11,367 nt of DNA from Bacteroidales bacterium (GTDB lineage Bacteria; Bacteroidota; Bacteroidia; Bacteroidales; UBA932). Positions 1 through 6,076 of this stretch are shown one piece after another. Numbering within the stretch: the first letter of the stretch is position 1; each line of letters opens with the position of its first letter. The notes under the pieces were generated by a model that saw only the letters and a list, made by a program, of their open reading frames with translations, did not search any database and had not been told where the DNA came from. Where the stretch lies: contig JAFWPT010000346.1 of assembly GCA_017509375.1 (NCBI GenBank), forward strand, positions 1 to 11,367, in the 5' to 3' direction. A program made the translations under genes and the position numbers.

Positions 1-544
1 ACATGCCGATAACCACTGAGGCTATGATGCCGACGGTGGCCGCGGTCATGGCCAGCGACTGCATTTCTTCCACTCCGTAAGCCGCAAAGGACTCCCCTAT
101 AGCCGCCGCGGTGCCGTGTCCTCCGCAGAAACCTGCCGGCATAGACAAACCCATTGCCGGATTGACCGGCCAGAACTGGCTGAGCACCCATATTCCGAAG
201 GCGCCTCCGAGGGCCCACTGAAGCAACATTCCGGCTTGCGAATAGGCCCACATACGTCCTATGCGGGAGCTGCCGTCATTTATACGCTTTCCTTCGGAAG
301 TGAGGGGGATACAGCTGAAGACCAGCGCGATAAGTATACCGGCATAGGTACCCATCTTGTCCGACAGAGGCAGCCACCCGAGCAACTCCGGCCCAAGTAC
401 CAGGCCCAGCAGGCCTGCCAGCAGGCTTGGAGGTATGAAGAATCGCTGTATCAGGCGCACCTTTGAGCGCAGCAGCTTTCCCAAAAGCAGCAGCACGGAA
501 ATGATGCCTACATCAATCAAAAGGGTCCAGGGGGTGAAACTCAT
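1..544 (-). CDS. gltS: Na+/glutamate symporter, GltS (ESS) family, 3'-truncated by window edge
   Basis: The first 181 residues of an inner-membrane carrier are visible; the rest lies beyond base 1. GltS-family proteins import glutamate with Na+. The sequence opens with a hydrophobic helix, then FIPPSLLAGLLGLVLGPELL (about residues 36-55), and further helices. The family hallmark is AGFCGGHGTAAAIGESF near residues 141-157, matching the Gly-Gly-His-Gly-Thr re-entrant segment of GltS. The ATG (544-542) overlaps the TGA of the upstream hydrolase (543-541) as ATGA, which implies translational coupling and fixes the start. Glutamate itself as substrate is inferred from the family, but would suit an operon that releases L-Glu-containing peptides. 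The rest of the gene is needed to confirm that it is intact. The symbol refers to family resemblance, not proven orthology. Confidence 0.8.
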   Translation of the reverse strand, partial: MSFTPWTLLIDVGIISVLLLLGKLLRSKVRLIQRFFIPPSLLAGLLGLVLGPELLGWLPLSDKMGTYAGILIALVFSCIPLTSEGKRINDGSSRIGRMWAYSQAGMLLQWALGGAFGIWVLSQFWPVNPAMGLSMPAGFCGGHGTAAAIGESFAAYGVEEMQSLAMTAATVGIIASVVIGM

Positions 545-1674
545 AGGTCAAACTGTGACTTGAACAATTCGAAACGGGCGTCTGCGCCTTTGTTGTATTG
601 CTCCAGAGCGGCGGCATCCAGCCCTCGTTCGCGGAACACCTTGTCCAGCTTGCGTCCGGCACGGAATTCATCGCGCTCGAAGCGTTTCACCAACTCTATA
701 GTCCGGCGTAGCGGCTTCACCTCCAGATAATGCTTGTCCCAGCTCAAAGTCCTCAGGGAAGACCGGAGGCTCTCGGCCAGCAGGTTCGCGGGCGCTTCTC
801 CGGTCATCATGACCGGGATACGGTCTCCGGCGGCCACCCAGACGGGAACGGCGTAGCTGCAGGGAGGGTAGCCTATGGCGCACCACATCAAGCCGCTGTC
901 GGCACGTTCTCCCGGCAGCACCCCCTCGATCACTATCGCCGAGCTGGTGCTTGCGCGCGGAATGAAATCGGCGTCGTAGATATATCCGGAACGGCGGGAG
1001 CGCAGCAGGTCCCCTCCCAGGTTCACGTTCACGAAGTCGCGCGAGCAAGCGAAAAAGAACTCGGGATCGAATTTGCGGGGCGCATGACGCTGCATCAGAT
1101 GCTCGATGTTAACGAAACGGGTACGGCCGGCCAGCCGCTCCGAGTCGCCTGAAAGGGAATAGTTGGTGCGGTAGAGGAATCCGCCCTCCGGCACGTCGTA
1201 GCGCACTACGGTGTCGTCGGAAACTTCGAAGTAGGCCGCTCCTCCCCCGGCATCGACCACGCCGAAGTTGGCGCTAAGGTTCCAGGGTTTCCGCTTAGCG
1301 GCCAGCATCGCTTCAAAGTCCTCCAGAGTGGCGCAGGATGCCAGAACCAGGGCCATGAAAACTCCGTTCTGGGGGTCGGTCTTCACGGAGTCCGGCCGCA
1401 CGTTGTAGGAGAGGTTGTTGATGATGCCGAAGCCGGCTTCGTTGATTCCGGCGTATGCCTTCTTATGCCCGGTATCCTCGGTGAGGAACAGGCCGGTGTA
1501 GCCGTACTTGCCTCCGCTGACGTAGGCCAGGCAGGTGTTCACGGCCCCGTCGCGCTGCTTCCACAGCATGGGACGGCCGCTTTTGCTGGCTCCGGCGGAG
1601 ACTATGGCGGTGGTGCAGCAGAGAGCCGGCAGAGCGGTCAGGCTGAGCAAGATGATGAGCAGGAGTCGTTTCAT
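541..1674 (-). CDS. Secreted Ntn hydrolase, peptidase C45 / acyltransferase-like (377 aa)
   Basis: Predicted exported amide hydrolase of the N-terminal-nucleophile superfamily (C45 acyl-CoA:6-APA acyltransferase/linear amide hydrolase group). The start is the ATG at 1674-1672, because MKRLLLIILLSLTALPALC is a clear signal peptide; the open frame extends upstream but that part is charged and overlaps the transporter gene. Cleavage would expose Cys20 (or Cys19) of CCTTAIVS as the catalytic N-terminal Cys. Arg41-Asp42 in PMLWKQRDG match the conserved Arg/Asp near the nucleophile in this superfamily. GINEAGFGIINN (76-87) and NFGVVDAGGGAAYFE further on are typical family segments. No pro-segment follows the signal peptide, so signal peptidase probably does the maturation. 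The ATG overlaps the transporter's TGA (ATGA), and its own TGA overlaps gltS. Role inferred: cleaving an amide or peptide bond in imported or periplasmic wall fragments. The actual substrate cannot be read from the sequence. Confidence 0.8.
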   Translation of the reverse strand: MKRLLLIILLSLTALPALCCTTAIVSAGASKSGRPMLWKQRDGAVNTCLAYVSGGKYGYTGLFLTEDTGHKKAYAGINEAGFGIINNLSYNVRPDSVKTDPQNGVFMALVLASCATLEDFEAMLAAKRKPWNLSANFGVVDAGGGAAYFEVSDDTVVRYDVPEGGFLYRTNYSLSGDSERLAGRTRFVNIEHLMQRHAPRKFDPEFFFACSRDFVNVNLGGDLLRSRRSGYIYDADFIPRASTSSAIVIEGVLPGERADSGLMWCAIGYPPCSYAVPVWVAAGDRIPVMMTGEAPANLLAESLRSSLRTLSWDKHYLEVKPLRRTIELVKRFERDEFRAGRKLDKVFRERGLDAAALEQYNKGADARFELFKSQFDL

Positions 1675-2861
1675 TTGCGAATCTTGTATCCGAAATAGGC
1701 GTAATACATAATGAGCAGGTAAAAAGGCAGGCAGATCCAGTAGGCGTTCTGCATACCTACCCAGTCCTTCATGGCACCGAATAGCAGCGGAATGAGGGCG
1801 CCGCCGCCGATGGAGGCCACGAGCAGCGAAGAGCCCTTCTTGGTAAACTTGCCGAGGTCCACAATGGCCAGGGGCCAGATGGCGGGATACATCAGCGAGC
1901 AGGCGAAGCTGAGCAGGGCCACGCACCACACGGACACCTGCGGAGGAGTGAGCACTATAAGCAGCGAATCGATGACCGCCACCCAGGTGCAGATACGCAG
2001 GGCCTTCACCTGGGAAATGACCTTAGGAATGCACAGGATGCCGATAATGTAGCCCGCCGCCATGCCTATTCCGGGCCACACGGTGTAGCTTTCCGGATTC
2101 GGGAGCCCGAGGCCCTGGGCATAATCCAGCACGGTAAGCAGGGCGAGATTCTCCACTCCCACGTACACGAAGAGCGCCAGCGCCCCGAGCACCAGGTGCG
2201 GGAATTGCCAGATGTTCTTCTTGCCGGCGGCGTAGGGGCAATCCTCCTCGTTCTCCTCTCCCTCGGCCTTGATTTCTTCCAGCGGGGCGAAAATGGTCAC
2301 GATGCCCAGGATGGCCACCACAGCAATGATGATAATCAGCGGTTTGTCCAGGTCCACCAGGCCCACTGCCTCGATGGGCTTGCGGGTCACGGCGGCTATG
2401 AACACCGACGGCAGAGCGAGGGCGCAGGAGTTGCAGATGCCCATGATGCTGATGCGCCGGGCGGCGCTGTCTATGGGTCCCAGGATGGTCACGTAGGGGT
2501 TGATGGCGGCCTGCAACACGGTGTTGGCCGTGCCGCTGATGAAGCAGGCCAGAAGATAGAGCGGGAAGCTCTCCAGGCGGGCCGCCGGGATGAAGAGGGC
2601 GAATGCCGCAGCGAACATGAAGAACGAGAGCGACATGGTCTTCTTGTAGCCTATCTTCGCAATAATGCTGGAGGCCGGGAAACTGAACACCAGGAATGCG
2701 AGGAAGGTGGCGGCTATGACGAGGTAGCTCTGAGCCGAAGTCAGGTGCAGGTTGTTTTCCAGGAACGGCACGAAATACCCGTTGATACCCGTGGCAAACC
2801 CCACGGTGAAAAACATCATCCCTATAAACGCCAGGGGAATTATGTACTTGTTGTTAGCCAT
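1671..2861 (-). CDS. MFS sugar transporter, FucP/NagP-type (396 aa)
   Basis: Twelve-helix major-facilitator protein of the fucose/glucose-galactose/GlcNAc symporter group, expected in the inner membrane. It starts with MANNKYIIPLAFIGMMFF and the first helix. QAAINPYVTILGP at residues 117-129 is the hallmark of the FucP/GluP/NagP group. A long acidic cytoplasmic loop (EEIKAEGEENEED) separates the two six-helix halves. The length is normal. The ATG lies inside the end of the kinase gene (8-base overlap, 2854-2861) and the stop overlaps the hydrolase start. Pairing with a BadF-type kinase suggests the cargo is an N-acetylated amino sugar such as GlcNAc, phosphorylated after entry. In Tannerella a MurNAc transporter and kinase are paired in a comparable way, so a peptidoglycan-recycling role is the main alternative. 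The family call is firm; the substrate is inferred. Confidence 0.88.
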   Translation of the reverse strand: MANNKYIIPLAFIGMMFFTVGFATGINGYFVPFLENNLHLTSAQSYLVIAATFLAFLVFSFPASSIIAKIGYKKTMSLSFFMFAAAFALFIPAARLESFPLYLLACFISGTANTVLQAAINPYVTILGPIDSAARRISIMGICNSCALALPSVFIAAVTRKPIEAVGLVDLDKPLIIIIAVVAILGIVTIFAPLEEIKAEGEENEEDCPYAAGKKNIWQFPHLVLGALALFVYVGVENLALLTVLDYAQGLGLPNPESYTVWPGIGMAAGYIIGILCIPKVISQVKALRICTWVAVIDSLLIVLTPPQVSVWCVALLSFACSLMYPAIWPLAIVDLGKFTKKGSSLLVASIGGGALIPLLFGAMKDWVGMQNAYWICLPFYLLIMYYAYFGYKIRK

Positions 2862-3705
2862 TGTTGAGATGATATTTGATTAGTCCTTCCATCGGAGCTT
2901 TCAGAATGGTACCCATCTTCATGCCGAACTCCTCCACTACGGGTTGCAGCAGAGGCTTGAAGTAGTAGGCTACGCTGCCCACGGCGTTGAAGGTATATTT
3001 CTGATAATCAGGGTAATGGGTGACTATCAGCTTGAAAAACTGGCGGAAGGCGTCGGTTACAAGCTCCGGGAAATAGGGGTCGAAGTCCAAGTGCTCGTTG
3101 ATGAACTTGGCGTACTGGGCGCAGAAGCGGTTGGGGAAGGGCTTCGTGTAGATGACGTCCAGCAGTTCGTCGTTATTGCGGCCCAGCTCCTTGCCCACAA
3201 GTTCGTAAACCTTGGGGGGCATGTTGCGGCGTATGTAGTCGGTTATCATGCGCTTGCCGAGGTTGCCTCCGGAACCCTCGTCGCCGAGGATAAAGCCGCA
3301 GCTGTCCACGTTCAGGCCCTCGTTGCAGCCGTCGTACAGGCAGCTGTTCGCCCCAGTCCCGAGGATAGCGGCAAAGCCTGGCTTGTCTTGCAGCAGGGCG
3401 CGGCATGAAGCCAAGGTATCCATGGCTATGAACACCTTGCCGGCCTTCGTGAACACCTCCCGGAGGGTTTTCTCCATGAAGGGGTACTGGAGGGGGGTGA
3501 CTCCGGCTCCGTAGAAGTAGATTTCATCCACGAGGGTGGGGTCGAGTCCGGCCGGAAGGTTGGCGCGTATGTCGGCAACTATCTGAGTGCCGGTAATGTA
3601 GTTGGGGTTGTAGCCCTGGCTGTAGAAGCCGATACGGGTCTTTCCGTCCCTACTGACGCACCCCCACTCGGTCTTGGTAGCGCCACTGTCTGCGATTAGT
3701 ATCAT
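2854..3705 (-). CDS. BadF/BadG/BcrA-family amino-sugar kinase, GlcNAc/MurNAc kinase-like (283 aa)
   Basis: Cytoplasmic ASKHA-fold kinase that probably phosphorylates an imported amino sugar at the expense of ATP. The phosphate-1 loop is ADSGATKTEW (5-14). Asp96 in VFIAMDTLAS aligns by position with the catalytic Asp of N-acetylglucosamine kinase. The phosphate-2/adenosine region is ILGTGANSCLYDG (114-126), and GDEGSGGNLGKRM (141-153) is the strongest BadF/NAGK signature. The length and full set of motifs suggest an active enzyme. Known members of this family phosphorylate GlcNAc and sometimes MurNAc (for example MurK of Clostridium acetobutylicum). It follows the 761-residue lipoprotein gene by 26 bases and overlaps the transporter by 8, so uptake and phosphorylation are co-expressed. 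GlcNAc, one of the two pseudomurein sugars, is the simplest candidate substrate; N-acetyltalosaminuronic acid would be novel. Substrate is inference. Confidence 0.85.
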   Translation of the reverse strand: MILIADSGATKTEWGCVSRDGKTRIGFYSQGYNPNYITGTQIVADIRANLPAGLDPTLVDEIYFYGAGVTPLQYPFMEKTLREVFTKAGKVFIAMDTLASCRALLQDKPGFAAILGTGANSCLYDGCNEGLNVDSCGFILGDEGSGGNLGKRMITDYIRRNMPPKVYELVGKELGRNNDELLDVIYTKPFPNRFCAQYAKFINEHLDFDPYFPELVTDAFRQFFKLIVTHYPDYQKYTFNAVGSVAYYFKPLLQPVVEEFGMKMGTILKAPMEGLIKYHLNNG

Positions 3706-3731
3706 ATCTGTTTCTTATATAAACACACACA

Positions 3732-6017
3732 TCAGTCCCAAAGTCCGTTGAGGTCGGGAATGGCGCCGAGGCCGTAGCGGAAGAGTACGACGCCGGTGGC
3801 CGGGGTAGCGGCGAACATCTCGCAGTCGCTGCGTAATTCAGACGCGGAGAGCGGGGTAATACTGCCGTCGCTGCCGGAATAAGTCGTGAGTCCGGCCCAA
3901 ACCTCGGCAGGTGCGCCCTTTGTAGCAAAGTGGTTGGCTACGTTCCGTGCCCATGTAGTGCCTCCGCTGCTGTAGCCGTCGGTGCGGTAGTAAATCATCG
4001 GGATGAGGACATCCATGTACTGCCCCATCTGCGCGGGATCCTGGCCGTAATAGTACTCACTATTGGGCTCGGGCATGAGGGCTGCCGAGAGTATCACGTC
4101 GGGGTTCACTGCCTTCGTAGCCATGTTGATCTGCCTGCAGAACTCGGTAACGGCTCCGGTAGCGGTAATCTCCGCCGAGGGGTTATGCTGGTAGGCGGTG
4201 CCACCGAAGCGTATGTAGTCCAGGTGGATACCATCCACTCCGTAGCCCGCATAAGTCACCGCGCGCTCGATTACTTCGTCGAAGTACTCCTGCTTGTAGC
4301 GGTTGTTTTCGTCATCGACAGGATTTACCCAGTTGCCGTTGCTGTAGAAGCACTGCATCCATATATGTACTTTCAGGCCCTGATCCTGCGCCGATTTTAT
4401 AAAGGCACGGGTAGTGGATTCACCGTGGTTGGTGAAGGCAACCTCGTGAAGTAAGATGTGCTTGATGTCGTTGACGGCGAGAATGTCCAGGTTTACGGTG
4501 TGCATGTACTGTGACCAAAGCCAGATTCCGTTGTTGGAATTGGTTTCGGAGGTATAGCGGGGCTGGAAGAGCTCACAAGGAAGAAGCGTATCGTCGGAAA
4601 TCTCGGTCCCTTTGTCGTAGCCGTTGTCGAGCATATGCTTAAAGAAGAACGCATAAGTAATCAGCGCCCTCATGGAGCAGAAGCTGCCGGTGTAGCCCGT
4701 AATTGGATTACGGGGATATGTGCACATGTTGGATATGGGTTTGCCCTTATTGTAGTTCAGGGCCCTTTGAGCCCAGTTGTCAAGCACCTTTGTATCTACT
4801 ATGTGCGACACCTCATCCGTTGTACGGAAATAACCGCCGTTGCCAGGGGTCTCATTGTATGGCCAGTCACCCCAGCTGTAGCCGTGGGTATCGGGAACGG
4901 GCGTTTCGCTCATGCCCAAGGCGCCGCCATCCAGCGCCGCGATGGAGCCTGCGCCGTAATGACTGGTATCGAGACCGTTGTAGCCTCTTATCAGCAGATA
5001 GCTGCGAATGGCAGTTTCAAACATGTCTGCGGTGTTGTATGTCTTGCCTCCGACGGTAATCGTAGTGGTGGAAGGCACGTAGTGCGCTCCCGACACGTTC
5101 CATTCGCCGCCTTCGTAGTTTTCGCCCTTAAGCATGTCGATGGTGCCAACGGTATTCTGCCAAATATCCAGAATCTTTACATACTCCCGGGCGAAGTCTT
5201 CGACGGTCACCGTGCCGCTGAATGTAACTGCGGGCGTGCGGTAGATCGTTCCCTTAGTGAGGCTTGCGTTATCAACCTTCTTTATCATCGACAGGCCGTT
5301 GGTGTCCACTATCTTGACGGAGAATCCCTTGGTGTACTCTCCCGGCGGCACGGCAATGAACACAGTCGTGGGCTCGGAACTGAGGGCCTTTCCCACCTCG
5401 ACGCGGACCTTCCGGTCTTCGACAGCAGTTGAGGCTGGAGTCAGCGTTCCGCTTGAATAATCTATGCTGAAAGGGCCGCAGACTTGCTCGGAATTGCGTC
5501 CGGAGAATTCCACATAGTCTATCTCGTCGCTGCCTGAGCCTGCCAGAAGCCGGAGCTTAATGACGGCCGCCATATGCCTGAAACTGAGGTGATTGCCGGA
5601 TGCTGCGGAAGCGACCATGGGAATCGCTCCCTGGCCGAAGGATTCGTTGGTGCCGGCCGCTTGCAGGGAAGGGAGGTATACCGTGCCATCCGAGAGCCAG
5701 ATGCTCGCAGGGTAGACGGCATTCTTCGCCTCGGAAAGAGTGCCTGCGAAGGTAAAATCAGCAGATGCTGCCGGCGCGTCGAGGGCCAGAGGCTCTGAGG
5801 CCGTACCGTTTACGCAAATCGCGTCTCCGCTCTCCCAGTACACTTTTTTGCCATCCGACTGCAGGGCGACCTTACCGGTTTCAACTCCGGCGGTGATTAT
5901 TGTGACGGCCTCCTCTGCGGGGGCAGTTTCGATTACCAGTTCAATATCCTTAGTCGTGCAGCCCGCGGCAAAGGCGAGGGCTGCAAGCGCAAAAGAACAA
6001 TATCTAATTGTCTTCAT
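3732..6017 (-). CDS. Lipoprotein: fimbrillin-like domain, two pseudomurein-binding-like repeats, TIM-barrel glycoside hydrolase (761 aa)
   Basis: Large surface or periplasmic lipoprotein; Cys20 of AFAAGC is the likely lipidated residue. Residues about 37-267 are fimbrillin-like (KKVYWESGDAI at 57-67, AVYPASIW at 100-107, LSFRHMAAVIKL at 144-155). Residues about 272-345 form the first binding-like repeat: FAREYVKILD, then HYVP (312-315), VGGKTYNTADMFE and an AIRSYLLIRG helix. Residues about 408-465 form the second, with Cys432 and Cys447 and the helix ALITYAFFFKHML. Residues about 497-752 are a glycoside-hydrolase-like TIM barrel (GHL10/DUF187-like): GIWLWSQYM, VHIWMQCFY, GVDGIHLDYIRF with Asp595/Asp600, ALMPEP with Glu650, YYYGQD, VVLFRYGLG. 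Asp600 and Glu650 are the best catalytic candidates. The barrel is close to the stand-alone enzyme at 8629-9513. The likely role is to bind an archaeal-type wall and cut its glycan; the bond cleaved is unknown. Confidence 0.8.
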   Translation of the reverse strand: MKTIRYCSFALAALAFAAGCTTKDIELVIETAPAEEAVTIITAGVETGKVALQSDGKKVYWESGDAICVNGTASEPLALDAPAASADFTFAGTLSEAKNAVYPASIWLSDGTVYLPSLQAAGTNESFGQGAIPMVASAASGNHLSFRHMAAVIKLRLLAGSGSDEIDYVEFSGRNSEQVCGPFSIDYSSGTLTPASTAVEDRKVRVEVGKALSSEPTTVFIAVPPGEYTKGFSVKIVDTNGLSMIKKVDNASLTKGTIYRTPAVTFSGTVTVEDFAREYVKILDIWQNTVGTIDMLKGENYEGGEWNVSGAHYVPSTTTITVGGKTYNTADMFETAIRSYLLIRGYNGLDTSHYGAGSIAALDGGALGMSETPVPDTHGYSWGDWPYNETPGNGGYFRTTDEVSHIVDTKVLDNWAQRALNYNKGKPISNMCTYPRNPITGYTGSFCSMRALITYAFFFKHMLDNGYDKGTEISDDTLLPCELFQPRYTSETNSNNGIWLWSQYMHTVNLDILAVNDIKHILLHEVAFTNHGESTTRAFIKSAQDQGLKVHIWMQCFYSNGNWVNPVDDENNRYKQEYFDEVIERAVTYAGYGVDGIHLDYIRFGGTAYQHNPSAEITATGAVTEFCRQINMATKAVNPDVILSAALMPEPNSEYYYGQDPAQMGQYMDVLIPMIYYRTDGYSSGGTTWARNVANHFATKGAPAEVWAGLTTYSGSDGSITPLSASELRSDCEMFAATPATGVVLFRYGLGAIPDLNGLWD
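4569..5204 (-). repeat. Binding-repeat module (two PMBR-like units) in the 761-aa lipoprotein
   Basis: Codes for residues about 272-483. The unit pair recurs twice in the 803-residue protein and, more diverged, once in the transglutaminase-like protein. Shared landmarks are the FAxEYVxI helix, AHYVP, VGGKTYNTADM, a YLL(I/L/V)RG helix, (V/I)xETHGxS-like linker (here PDTHGYSWG), LDNWA(Q/M)R(A/S)LN, a Cys-Tyr-Pro segment and ALITYA(F/Y)FFK. The pattern Pro-x-x-x-x-V-x-G-G-K-x-(Y/S) followed by a helix is what I recall for the pseudomurein-binding repeat (Pfam PF09373). An HMM search would settle it. Confidence 0.7.
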
Positions 6018-6036
6018 AGGGGCATAGTTTGATTAC

Positions 6037-6074
6037 TTGGGAGCAGCAGGGGCGGTCAGGCCCCTGCTGCCAAA
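6037..6074. repeat. 38-bp intergenic repeat with perfect 11-bp hairpin, copy 2 in transcription order
   Basis: Bases 6043-6053 (GCAGCAGGGGC) pair exactly with 6060-6070 (GCCCCTGCTGC) around a 6-base loop. The whole 38-base block, including the flanking TTGGGA and CAAA, is identical to 10644-10681. It fills most of the gap between the 803-residue and 761-residue lipoprotein genes. No U-tract follows the stem on the minus strand (the transcript continues UCCCAAGUAAUC), so a classical intrinsic terminator is unlikely. A role in transcript processing, 3'-end protection or partial attenuation between operon segments fits better. It may also simply be a dispersed repeat. Confidence 0.85.
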
Positions 6075-6076
6075 TA

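Noticed and set aside
1675..1929. N-terminal extension of the Ntn hydrolase to an upstream in-frame ATG
   Set aside because: The added 85 residues are Arg-rich, overlap the transporter gene and would bury a clear signal peptide that starts at 1674.
2196..2867. Plus-strand frame of 223 codons opposite the MFS transporter
   Set aside because: The translation is rich in His/Gly/Glu/Arg with low complexity, typical of the antisense of a membrane protein gene, and lies wholly within the well-supported transporter.
4635..5432. Plus-strand frame of 265 codons opposite the 761-aa lipoprotein gene
   Set aside because: It is antisense to the binding-repeat module and has no signal peptide, motif or gene-like spacing.
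6037..6074. Hairpin as an intrinsic terminator of the 803-aa gene
   Set aside because: There is no U-run after the stem on the minus strand, and the identical element precedes another gene of the same operon. I therefore describe it as a repeat or processing element only.
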